Assembly (NCBI GenBank): GCA_001695595.3
Contig: MBPM02000037.1
Location: forward strand, 434,001-498,000
From: Plasmopara viticola
Lineage: Eukaryota > Oomycota > Peronosporomycetes > Peronosporales > Peronosporaceae
Direction: 5' to 3'
Length of the DNA: 64,000 nucleotides
Positions 14,201-25,600 of the stretch are shown in pieces. Position 1 is the stretch's first letter, and every line of letters starts with the position of its first letter. The position numbers were made by a program, and so were the translations under genes. The notes beneath the pieces are model-generated. The model was not told where the DNA came from. It was given only the letters and a program-made list of their open reading frames with translations, and searched no databases.

Positions 14201-15544
14201 TTCTCGACAACGTCAAACACACTAACGTTCTTTTGACATGGACGGCCATTTCTGCATAAACGACATCCTCCAAGCTATCTGCAATTGCTATTCAAGTCTA
14301 CACCACGATCTAGTTTGTCAGACTAAGTGCTCTGTGCTTTCTAAAATGTCGCGACGAGTTTAAATGCTTCAAGTGGAACACTGAGCTATACGACAAGCTT
14401 ACCGGAGCTCTTAGTGGATCGATTCTACTTTAGTTTGTCAGCTGACAGCCGCCGCTGATGCTGCATTCTTGCTTGTCTACTCCCGTCAGTGTCATTATGT
14501 GGCGCAATGCAGCAAACCTTCATCCTCTACAGGAGCTCCTGGACAATTTATCGGAGATTTTGTTAAAGTGTTTTCGTGACCTCAGCTGAAAGACCTACTA
14601 CGACGACATGTTCACGTTGCTTCTTGCTTTAAAGTACTGTAATAAAGATCTTGCTGCTAGCGGAGTCGCAAATGTGAGAAAGCGTTCCTGATGGCGAAGT
14701 ATTGATGGCTACAGGTTTTGTATATCATTATCAAAGAGCGTGCAAGCTGTCTTTGCCGAGAGAGAGAAGTGTAGCGGAGTAGCAGAAGTCCAAAAAGCTG
14801 TGAGGATAAGACCGAGCGACCAGTGCGACACGGCGTAGGACTTTCAGCAAAAGTTTGCTAACATAGCCCTTCAAGTTTAAGTGTGTTAACTACAAGGCGA
14901 TCGAGCCTCCGTGTGTGATCGGCTCGATCAGGCTATGCACCAAAAATTTTGCACTGCTGATGCTAATCTTGTATTGCAAAATTTGGTGAGCCTTTGACGC
15001 TTTGTCAGATATCAACTTAATGAAACGCTCGGTAAATGTCACTGTTTTTCAGCAAAAGTATCAGCAGAAAAAGTAGACTTCGGGTGTCACTTCAAATCAC
15101 AGAGACACAACAGCTCAACCAGGAATTATATTTGCAGTTTAATCGTCTCAATGGTAGTTCTTCGCTCTATCTGTGGATCATCACATTCGGAGCTGAAAAG
15201 TTGATTTAGGCTTCGATTAATACCAAGTGCACTAAATTGCCGATCTGCTCTGCAAAACATTCAAATTACCTCGCCACAACTGGCGATCTGAATCGTGTTT
15301 CGGACTAAAGGAGTCTAGATCGCCCATTCCATCAGCAAATTTGGCTCAGATGCTAGCTCGTATTTGAAGCTGGCCGATTTGCTATTGCCTGCGGTCACCA
15401 TATATTTTTCATCTTTGCCTGCGTCTTCCGATGTAAGCGCGGGAAGGTTAGGACTCCCTTTACCAATTTTGATCTTAGTTGTAGATCCAGAGTTGAAAAG
15501 TCACTTATGACTCTTCAGCAATGTCTTTCGAGTTTTCTTTTGAA
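2234..15544. other. Gene-poor region, 13 kb
   Basis: About 13 kb without a gene I can defend. The first 400 bases are more GC-rich and probably hold the promoter and 5' UTR of the zinc-repeat gene. The rest is AT-rich. Reading frames are short, lack recognisable motifs and overlap on both strands at random. Around 14.2-15.0 kb the plus strand has several stretches of 20-40 open codons interrupted by stops, possibly an old coding relic, but no family is recognisable. No intact transposon ends were found. Confidence 0.5.
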
Positions 15545-15598
15545 GTTGCATCCGGTGAATTGACACATTCACCGGATGAATGTGTCAATTGATGCAAC
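15545..15598. repeat. Strong hairpin (inverted repeat)
   Basis: Two perfectly complementary 14-nt arms (15558-15571 and 15577-15590, AATTGACACATTCA and its reverse complement) flank a 5-nt loop CCGGA. An outer 7-bp stem (GTTGCAT at 15545-15551 with ATGCAAC at 15592-15598) extends it, separated by an asymmetric internal loop of six bases against one. It lies in AT-rich non-coding DNA. It could be a foldback element remnant or a structured RNA; nothing in the context decides. Confidence 0.75.
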
Positions 15599-16753
15599 TG
15601 AAATTCTTGGAGGAAAATCTCCATCCAATTTATACTTTAACCTTTCTGCTGGTTTTAGACCGACAGTCCAAGTGTAATCAAAGTCAAACATCAAGAATCC
15701 GTTTTGAGCTTAGATAAGAATGACGTTTGGAACGAGTCGTCTTTGCGAAAGTTAGTAAGCCGCAAAATTGCCGACAACTCTCTCTGAAGCAGAGTGGCTA
15801 ATTGTTTATTCTCTGACGACTCGGATTACATGCCTAGGGTTAAGCTCCGTTGCTATGCGCTAATATTCGTGGTCAAGTATGGTGCTCACTCTTTTATCCA
15901 CAGCGGTGACCATGCCTTGGACCTAAGTTCTCGCCCTCGATCTCCCGTCAGGTAATTTGATAAGTGTACTTATCGTATCGAGCCACTTGGACATTTTGAT
16001 GATTGCTTTGATCCATGGCTCAATGACAGCCCTTGCCTGCATCCAGAATGCCAAATATGTGCTCAGTCTCTCACCGATTAAACCCTTTTTGTGTCTTTCT
16101 ATCGCTTCACAATCAAATCTATAATCGGTAAAGTTCCTGTCGGAAAACTAGACATGTGTCATAGCAATGACGATAACCTTGACATTTTTTCTCATTTTCG
16201 GTTTTCTTAATGATTCTATCGTTTCTATTGATCTTGATTAAATGAGAAAATTTACATCGTCTCCGGCTTGTAACTCTACTGGAAATTCCTTATCTTACTT
16301 CGTCAAAACGGCCAGCCCACCTCAGATCTTTCATTGCTTCCTTTTCATTGAACTGCAACGCTTCAATTCGGTGCGCTCCAATGCTCTTTTATTCAAGCTC
16401 TCGTCGGAAAATTTCAAAAGTGACGTAACCATCGCCATCGGCAGGTTTGCCGGTCACGGCCATTTCGCCGTAGAATTACACTATTTCCAAAATACATATG
16501 CGTGGGTACTATCCATAGGAATAGGCGTTTACATAGTTTAAGACTAGAAGCAGGGTTTGGATGTTTTGCGATCATTGCGAGTAATCTAGGATGTGCAAAT
16601 AGTCGGATAGAGTAAAGAAGCATGATACCCTTTCAAAACTCGTAGCAGCAGATGGCTGAGAGCCACCAGTTGGGCTTTAGCAAGAAAAGAATACGTAAGA
16701 GCTCTCCATTTGATACCACTTATCGATTTGCTCTCATCAAGTGACAACCCCCC

Positions 16754-17200
16754 TCAATCTTTTTTGCCCTGACCACCGCCCGAGCAGCCTTGTCCGACGA
16801 CCAATTTTTTGTAAGCTTCCTCCACGACAGAAATATCCCAAAATTGAAGATACTTCATTTTCTCTAGTAGACTAGGCAATCGCATTGGGAGCGACTGTAG
16901 AACGTACGGCAGAAACTTCACACCGCCGGTTTGATCAACTAAATTTCTTCGAATTTTCGCTCTCCATGTCCGCCGGCAAAAAAGCCTCATCGATACACAC
17001 TCAAATCACATGCGTCAATGGTCAGTGTACTGCTGAGGGATTTGCGTAGGTATTACCAGCTGACCTTACGATTGAAAGATGTAGTTTTTTTCCTGCGATC
17101 AAAAGTCTGGTCCACTGCTTCTTTTCTAACGAAAGTCCGTGCCCCATTTGGGTTGGTGTTCTTAATACAGCCGAATATGGTAACCCCAATTGGTGGCGTG
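16754..17200 (-). pseudogene. Frameshifted coding relic, unknown family
   Basis: Two minus-strand frames read as parts of one protein. The upstream part (about 17.2 to 16.94 kb) contains the segment VCIDEAFLPADMESENSKKF but carries stops. Near 16.94 kb the sense passes to another frame, containing VDQTGGVKFLPYVLQ and ending in a Gly-rich tail (GGGQGKKD) at 16754. The shift within a coherent stretch and the internal stops indicate a decayed gene or transposon ORF. I cannot name the family. The distance to the 860-aa gene's stop (17381) is too short for an independent promoter, so it is probably unrelated debris. Confidence 0.35.
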
Positions 17201-17380
17201 TGGCTTCATACTTTCAATGTGCCGGTCTGCTTGGCCTTTAGTCGCTTGCTTCATCAGGGGCGTACTGGTAATGACAACAAATACAAGGTAATAATCCTTT
17301 CTATTTAATTGCTCGATTGAAGCGGCATACGATCTCGTTATTAAGTGTACACCATTACTTGTAGGATTCGTAGGCGCACT

Positions 17381-20253
17381 TTAATTGTTCGATACGACAA
17401 AGTATGGATCGCTCATGATCTCTTTTCGTGCAGAGTTTGCGTTGTCTGACCAGTACGCTTTGTTTGAATATCGAAAGGCAGAAGCCAATGCTTTCTCGGA
17501 CATCCACTTTTCTGATTAAAGTTTGTATCGATGCATACATATATAACTATAACGATAAGAGAAATATTACAAAATTTACTTAATTGTTGTATTGGCGACC
17601 GCTTATAATCATTGTTGCAGTAACATTTTGTATTCCTCATTAAGCGATTTTCCCGACATAGTCTTACCTTGAAGCATCATAAGAAGTTGCAAGCTGAACG
17701 CGGAGCCTTGAAGCTTTTCTCGTCTGCAAAACAATTGACACACAGACAGACATGTTAAACGACAGACACTCTTTTACGGATGATTGAACGCACCTAATGT
17801 CAGCTTCCAACATCTCAAGTTTGCTCAGCCTTCTTGAGCATGTGGTCACTTGACTTTTCACCATCGGATCGGAAGGAGTAAGTAGCATGACTTCGCGCAT
17901 CTTTTCCGAAACATGAGACAGCGGGGGGTCCAGCAGATTGTCAACGTCCACGTCACCATACCAGGTACGCCAACTGGACTGATGCGTAAGCGATTCCAAA
18001 AATGCATTTCCTTTTGTGATTGAGGCTTTTCTTTTGGGAGAAGTTTTATCAGCTCCGCGAAATTTGGTGAGTTGTAAAGTCGAAGTTGAATTGTCATCAT
18101 CGCTGCTGCCATCATCCGAGAAATGAACATGCTTTACAAAGTTTGCGCAACCTTTCGAGAGAAACCAAGAGCTAAGTGGCGTAGTTGACAGCGTTCGAGA
18201 TGCTGACGAAACGCCGTGAATTGGTGGCTTCATGCCAAATGAAGCACCCCATGCATTTGGTAGACGTGATTGAAGGCCTACGAATGGTTGGGCAGGATGT
18301 TTATCGCTGTTCTTGTCAGCGTAAGAAATTGCATTTGAGTCATCCTCCATTATCTTCCCCACATATGTGTGACTGTCCATAATAAGGTCTACCTTCTCCG
18401 CCTTTGCAGCTTTGCCAGGTATCGCTTGCGTCGTAACACCGAGGTTGATATCTTTTCTTGCATTTGTATTGTGCACATCCATTGCTGTCGAGTCGGGCTG
18501 ATCAAAACTACAAAAAGTAGCGTTGAATGCGTTTGAAGCAGCAACTTGCATCACCTTTCCGTTTGCCTGGTTTTCAAAAGCTGACGCCACCGATACTTCA
18601 CCCGCCACTTCTGTCGCATCATCTTTCACGATTGCCGTTATTTGTGGTGCTTGCGAATACACAAAAGAGTCATCAACGTTTATTTGGGTATCTGGCGGCG
18701 CGTAGAAATTCTCATCGTTCGCAGAAGTCTCATCTGGTATCGCACTTTGTTGTCCTTCTTTGCTGACAACATCATAAGCGTTACTACCAAGTGCAGTGCG
18801 CGGTATAATTGGTTGCAACGTCTCGGTTCTCGCAAAGGTTTCGGTTACAGAATGTCGTCGCTTTACACCATCGTTCGATACAAGCGCAGCATCAGACATA
18901 TTTTCGTCCTCCGGCCGTGACGGTGCGAGCTGAGCCGACTTCATTGGCGATAGAGACTCCTTGGTCATTGACACCTTAGTAGCCTTGGGAATGCCCTCCG
19001 TAGTGATCCTTGTGGCGATTGGTTTCGTATCTGAACCATTTGCAAATAAAATCTTAGCGATGTCTGGGCCACATATATCTGGTGGTGGCTTCGTACCAGG
19101 AGATGCAAAAGGAGAAATTGTAAACACATCCGGTTCTACATTGTCCAGTGTTTCTGCCGTATTTCCCACTTCATCTTTTGTCGCTAATGTCGTATTTGTC
19201 TCATTAATTTGCACTTGATCTGTCTGCGATAGCTTAAAGTGTGACTTTTCAACAGAGTCGTCTGCCTATTGAGCCAACGAACATGTTAACTAGCCAGTAA
19301 AAGCAACATCTCACCTATAAAAAACATACCTGAGCAATTTTTCGCGCTAGCGTCACTAATTCTGGCTTCGTGATAGAGACTTTTGACATGTTGTTAGCAT
19401 TGTTCACATCAATGTGCTGCTCATTCACCGCCTCCACTTGCAACTTTTTCACACTAACACCAACGCCATCTCCTCTTCCTGTCCGCTGCACGGCCGTAGG
19501 CGGAGACGTTGCCATCATCACCTGCTTTTTAGTTTCGGGCACCGTAAAAGAAGCTTCAGCCATCGTTCCCTGCTCTCGGATTTTAGGCGCCGTCGCTAAA
19601 GAAGCATCAACCGTCGTCACACTTTCCTTCTTATGTAGTTGCTGATTCTGGATACTGCCCTTCTTATGCGCATGCAGACTCTGCAAGCGTTTACGCTTTA
19701 AACTAGCCGCTGGTAACGAATCGTTCAATTGTATGCTACCAGTTGACGACGCTCCTCCATGACCCAGTACAGCGATGACTTTCTTTGGCTTGATCGCCGT
19801 CAATACCTTCGTGGCCTCCATCGTCCGTCCAGTATCAGATGCAATCGAACCTGCTCTCGAGCCTACGATCTTGTCCTTCCCCGTAAGTGCATTGAGCTTC
19901 CTCTTTTTCTTCTTCTTGCCGCTTGTGAGCGATATATCAGCGGCGAGAGAAGGCGTCAAGCCCGCGACCTCTTTCTTTAACGGTGCAGCTTTAGCCACTG
20001 TAGACTTAATTGTAGATTGGGCTGACGCAGCGGTAAAAGCGTCGGTACTAGTCGCCTTTCTCATTCGTTTACGCTTCGATTTGGACATTGTGGGCTCGTG
20101 GGTAGCAGTAGTGGCTGAGTCTTGTGCAGAGACGGTGGCGACCTGCACATTTGCTTGACTAGCCGGCACTTTCTTGGCGCTGTTGCTCGCCTTCTTCTTC
20201 GTTGGTTTGCCCTTCTTGCCTTTGCCTCGTCCGCCTCCGCGCCCGCCTTCCAT
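17381..20253 (-). CDS. Lysine-rich nuclear-type protein of unknown function, 860 aa, 4 exons
   Basis: Exons 20253-19330, 19265-17794, 17723-17668 and 17511-17381 join in frame to 860 codons plus TAA. Introns are 64, 70, 156 and all GT-AG in type for three junctions: GTATGT...ATAG (19266-19329), GTGCGT...GCAG (17724-17793) and GTAAGA...TCAG (17512-17667). The start is ATG at 20251-20253 (MEGGRGGG). The N-terminal third has several basic clusters (GRGKGKKGKPTKKK, KSKRKRMRK, GKKKKKRKLN) that look like nuclear or nucleolar signals. The middle is acidic and polar, Ser/Thr/Ala-rich and probably disordered. The C-terminal 130 residues are more ordered, with a helical segment and a conserved-looking tail (SDPYFVVSNN). 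No catalytic motif or family is recognised. Exon 4 was chosen because it is open for 43 codons with sensible composition; a different last exon is possible. Function unknown. Confidence 0.65.
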
Positions 20254-22369
20254 TACCGTGTCTTTGGGTGTTAATTAATGCGTATCTAAAAACCTCTTTT
20301 AGTATAAACTTAGTAATACACGGCTTTTTAGTCTGTTGAAAAGACGATTTGTTCGCATTTTCCAAACCAAACTTTAGTAGCTTTTTTTCTGGGTGGTCCA
20401 CCCCATACTCTGTAAAGAGATCGAAGAGCTTTATTTTTCGAAAACGGGGCAAGGACGAGACAGAATGTACTGAAAAGAGGGAAACGCTTACTAACTACCC
20501 TTTCCCTATCTCACAAATTACAAAGGGCCGCGCTAGTGAATGCGTTAGTGAGTCCTTTCGTTTCCTTGATGTCTACCGACAAATCGTGCATTATTGCAAT
20601 TCGATGAGGAGATGAGGAAGAACATGAGTGAGTAATTTTTCTCCACTTCAGGCTCGCAAAAGGTAATTCTGTGCTTGAGAGTACGCAATTGTAAGGATGC
20701 ATATTCCGGGTATTAGCTCTTGTAGCCTTTCCGGACCACAAAAAACAACTCACTTGTCCCAAAGAATGGCAAGGTGGTCGACACTCATCACGAAGCACAA
20801 ATTTCGCCCTATATGCCAGCCCGACAAACTCAATGTAATTGCTGGCGCGCTTTCGCACAGGCCAGAGAAGTTATAATAGCAGTGCTAACAGCTCTATTAA
20901 CAACTGACTTCGTCAGGCATACAAAGAAACGCCGATGCAAGCTTTTAGTGTGACGATGTCGAGTTGATAAAATCTCGATAGTGAACGCATTAATATCGCT
21001 ATGAGACTGCTGTCCCCCAGTAATCCCAATCTTAGTCGTTGCCCCGAACGATGAAGGTCGAAGAACGATATCTCTTGAAAGGCGTTGTATGCACCAATAA
21101 GTACTAAAATAATATTTTAAAATCGTGAAGTGGCCACACAAGTACAAATTCGCTGCCAATTATGTGCAGATCTGTGAGACCTACCCATTGGCCCATGGCT
21201 CACACATCGGCCTCTTTACAGAGAATTTTGTATGTTTTGTCAGTTCATCTGTAAAAAACACGGGCATAGTGGTGCTTAAAAGCTGCTTGTGATAACGGTG
21301 CGTTCAGCAAGAAAGAGCAAGTCTACGGTTCTTAAATACTATGGGCTTCTGGACCCAATAATGCCAAATTGAGACCCGCGCTATGCTTCTGTGATTTGAC
21401 ATACGCTGTTTCAGGCGCCAGTCTGTTTATGTCAAAAGCGTTCCGTCTTTAGAAATGATCAGACGAGAAATATTAAGCGTGTGCTTTTAGGCACACCGCG
21501 CAGTATATGCGCTGACTTGTTCCCCCAAATTATTAATGAAACTAAATAACACAAGTATACTCTAAGAAGCGCAAATGTTTCTAAGGGAAGTTAGAGAAAA
21601 GCTAAGAAAAATTTTCCTTCCAGGTTTCCGAGATCAGTTTCTAATCGAAAACAATACTAGTGCACCTGTCCTAGAGATTGGCAAGATGGTTGTCATCCTT
21701 TGCGAAATAATACTCTGCGTTTTACAAGCTACTGGGTGCTTTAAACTGATAAGTGAACGTCTATATGGGATTAAAATGAGCCAAGGCTCATATATGATGC
21801 ATTTTAAAATGTCTATCGTCTTATGTGCCGCAAAAAAGGATAATCATCTTTTCGCGGCATGAAAGACGATGAACTGACATACACTGTAGTGAGAGTATGA
21901 GCAGAGCGAAGTAAGAATCGAGGAGAGCAGAAAAATGTAAAAGTAAAGCGAAGCAAAGACACACACTGAGGAGTTATAAAATTTGACAGCGAATGAACTT
22001 AAAGCGTCCATGCTTGCAGCTAAATGCTACCTCTACCCAATCGCTCATCTAAAGCAATCGAAAAAAGCTTACAATTCGAGTGGCCATCCGGGCACAAAAA
22101 TTTTGAAGGCAAGCCAGTCATGATGCGATTATCGCTTGTTCGCACCGTCGCAGAGCCGTATATCGTGTAAAATCTCATTAAAGCATAGAAATTTGGAGTA
22201 AGCTATACATGCCGAGGATCCTCTGTTTACCCCATCTATGCGAACTCGTATGGATGCCGAGCGCTGCCGTCAGTTTCTTGATGTGCGGTCTAGATTTCCG
22301 TCGTGATGTCGGCTAAGATCACCATCATTTCGCAGTACTCAAGCTTGGCTTTGCCGCACTTGATCTCAT

Positions 22370-22663
22370 CACGGATGTGATGATATCTATATCAATAAAT
22401 GTGGTGCGGCTTTGGTTGACAAGATTCTTCGTCTTCTACCGGCACAGTTGATTATCGCTACAGATTATGAGCTATAGTCAGTCTTTATTGGCAGCCATCA
22501 TGATACCACACAGAAGACTGTAAATCTACTTGCATTTTCGGTACGCGAGGCTGAGGGCAAGATAATCATCGACAGCAAAATGCTTGGCTGTCACACCTAT
22601 TCTTACTCGACGGCTATAAGACAGCCGTTCCTTAGTCGGCTAAGTGGCCCTATTAGAAGCTAA
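22370..22663 (+). pseudogene. Coding relic with one in-frame stop, unknown family
   Basis: A 98-codon frame with a single TAG at 22475-22477 and a terminal TAA. It contains IYINKCGAALVDKILRLL before the stop and IGSHHDTTQKTVNLL and MLGCHTYSYSTAI after it. Composition and codon use look protein-coding, unlike the random frames around it. There is no start codon in place, and the sense seems to enter from another frame upstream (about 22.2 kb, reading EDPLFTPSMRTRMDAE). I do not recognise the family. It is probably the remnant of a host gene or of a repeated family. Confidence 0.35.
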
Positions 22664-25600
22664 GGGAGGATGTAGCATGAGAAGCTAAGCTGCGGGATCA
22701 TCTGAATGATGTAACAAGCACGTATGAATTCAAAATTCAATTTTGTTTTCTACATGAGCAGCCATAAAAAGCTTATCGTTCCAGGACTGTAGCAGTTTAG
22801 CGCACATACTGCGCGATGTTTCTTTAATACACTGTTGGCTACAATTGTCTATAAATACTGCTCATTGGTGGTGTTCTCTACACATTTGCAAAGGTGTTTT
22901 CAAAGTCCAATTACATAAAGACTAAAACGCTGCAAAACCCATCAATTTTTCGACACCATTGTGTTTTGAAGGTTTAATACTCAAATAGCCTTGGCATTAG
23001 ATTCCCAGGCTACAACAGGCTTTATATGCACCATCCTTCTTAGGCGCCGTCCGAACACCACCTTGTCTTAGCTGTCACTGGATTATGCTAGCCAAAGACA
23101 AAGTCAACCTAAAGACTTCTTGTAGGTCACCGGTACTTTAAAGGATCCGGTTGGTATGCCACGCTTTTTAGTTCTTGCCAGCTCTCGCGCATACTTAACC
23201 ATTTAATCGTACGTGTAAGGCGACCATTATATTGTATAGACCAGAAACTTCTTACCACCGAAGCAGCCGATATCCGGATACAACCAGTTTTTTTAGCTCA
23301 AATGACGGTTTCCGGAACAGCATGTGCCTTTAAAGTCAACGCTTCTTTAGCCTTTCGTCTCTCGGAACCGGGATTCGTGATGAATCCGCCAATTTTCTTA
23401 GGCAGACTGTCAGCCCTCAGCAAACGCTATTAGGGGGCAAGGTAATCTATTAAAGTATTTTCGTTTGCGGCATATGCAAAGTCTTCACATTGGCACTCAA
23501 TTCATGAGCCTGTGAAAGCCATTCAGCTATAGAACATTTAATTTTGCTAAAAAAGACCACTTGATGTTTTTCATGCGCAAAAGTGCGCCGGCATACACGC
23601 TCAAGCTTGAGTAAAAAGTGTGATATGCTCGTTCGGGAATTCAGAGTCTGCTTATCCTAATTTTTCCCAATTTTGGCATAATGCTACGATAGTTGCCTAA
23701 GTTAAGAACCGAACGCGGATACGGGTCAAGTCTTCTATACTTTAGCGTGTACTAAGTTACGCCGCGGCTTCGTTGCTTTTGATCCTAGGTCGCAATGATC
23801 GCTGTGAAATCTCACAGCAGATTGTAATGCGGCTGTTTCAAGCTCTGCAAATCGAAATAGCCGTGCAACTTCGCAAGAAACTTACGACTGTTGACAGGAG
23901 GTATCTGATTTAGTACACGCATTTGATTATATTGCAGCCAGCATTGGCGGCAAAAGTGCTGTTGAAAAGCCTCCCGTCTCTCTTTACTTGCTTTATAAGA
24001 AGCGAAAGCTCCTGCGCGTCCTTGTGTACGCAATTAAATTGCTTTCAAATTAGGCCCTGATGGAAAAATTGCGGGCTACCCTAGACCTTTTGAGGTCTTT
24101 GAGGAAGGATCGGATTTCTATGGGTATATAATCCATAAAGATTGAAGTCAGACCGCACGTCTTTGTGCGAGATTTCAAAAATTGGTCGAAAACAAACTTT
24201 TTTGTAGTTAGCCGTCAGATCGGCCGACTACAAAGGTAAGCCTTATTACCTCAGCTTTATGACCTGAATGGTGCTGGCTATGGGTAATTTAAGCCGCCGT
24301 ATCACCTCACTTGCTGATGTCAACAGCAAAGCACCTTCAGAAAAATAAGAAGGATAAAAACGGCTAATCGTGTGCTAGAAGACGCACTGCACAATTTGCG
24401 CGCGTGGGGCGGTTGGACGTCCGCCCGATAATTTGACTCACGCATCAATGGGTTTCCTCTTCTATGCAAGCAAGCCTTTTGAGATACAAATGCTTCGGTA
24501 TCAAGCTAGAATCTTTTTTTTAACTTTCCTTACGAAGATAACTATTTGTCTTCAGAATCAGTTGGTTTAGCATTATCATAGAAGAGGAATCTCATACTTT
24601 TTAAAAAGGGTTTAAAAGATCAAGAATAACCGCTAAAAGAGCAAAGTCGGTATTTACAAACATGTTGTGGCATAGTCTAATTGAGCCATAGTCCTAAAGA
24701 TGTATTGTATTCCGCCGATCATTCAAAATCAATGCAAAATGCCGGCGCAACCGTCCTCATAACCCGAGTCTTTATGGCTCTCAAGCGCTCCTAGCACATC
24801 GTACAAGCGCTGTTCTTGTGCTCGACTATGCTTAAGGGGCAATAAAATTTACCATACGGCGACAGCCACCATTAAGCTGAACGGCCGAGAGCCGATGACC
24901 AAGCCTGGAGCTCACCGTCAAAGGTTAGTTTTTAATTTCGCAGTCTGAAGTCTTCGCGCTGGATGGTGTGGTGGTAGATCCGACATTAAAGGCTCAAACA
25001 CACATATAAAAACTCCTCTTTCCTTTTAAGCATGCGGCGCTCTGTATCCTTCTCAATGCCCGAAGGGGGAGGCATCTCCAAATCAGCAAGCAAGGGAGAG
25101 CGATAGATCGTACTTTCTCTGTCGCAGTATAGTAGGTGACTATTATAAAGTCGGTATTGCCTGAAAAGATATTTGTCTTTGTCCACGGAACCGTCAAAGT
25201 CATTGTGGCAGTCCAGGAGCCACGTTTTGTGCATGGTCTAGACTTTCCGTTGGATGTCAACGCCAGCCTCTCGGTAGTCGAATTGATCATCGATTTAATA
25301 CCCGACTAACCGGGAGCCCACTACACTGCATATTCAATACAAATTGGCTTATTGTATATAATGTCAAAAGAAACAAAGGAGGTCATTTTCTTATCTGGTC
25401 GAAGTAATTGGGAAGGATATACCGTACGTGACTATAACGCTTGTCGAGTAAAACGACGATGTCTCAGGTCTATGCAAAGCACTAGATGCATTATATTTGT
25501 ATGCCTCTTGTGATTGGCTTTAAGTGGACGCAACTTAAGAATTGATCCACCGTAACATCATTGGAATTGACTGTCTTCGCTTATGCGTGCACTTAATTCC

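Noticed and set aside
14160..15500. Plus-strand string of 20-40-codon open stretches
   Set aside because: Too many stops and no motif. I could not tell an old relic from chance.
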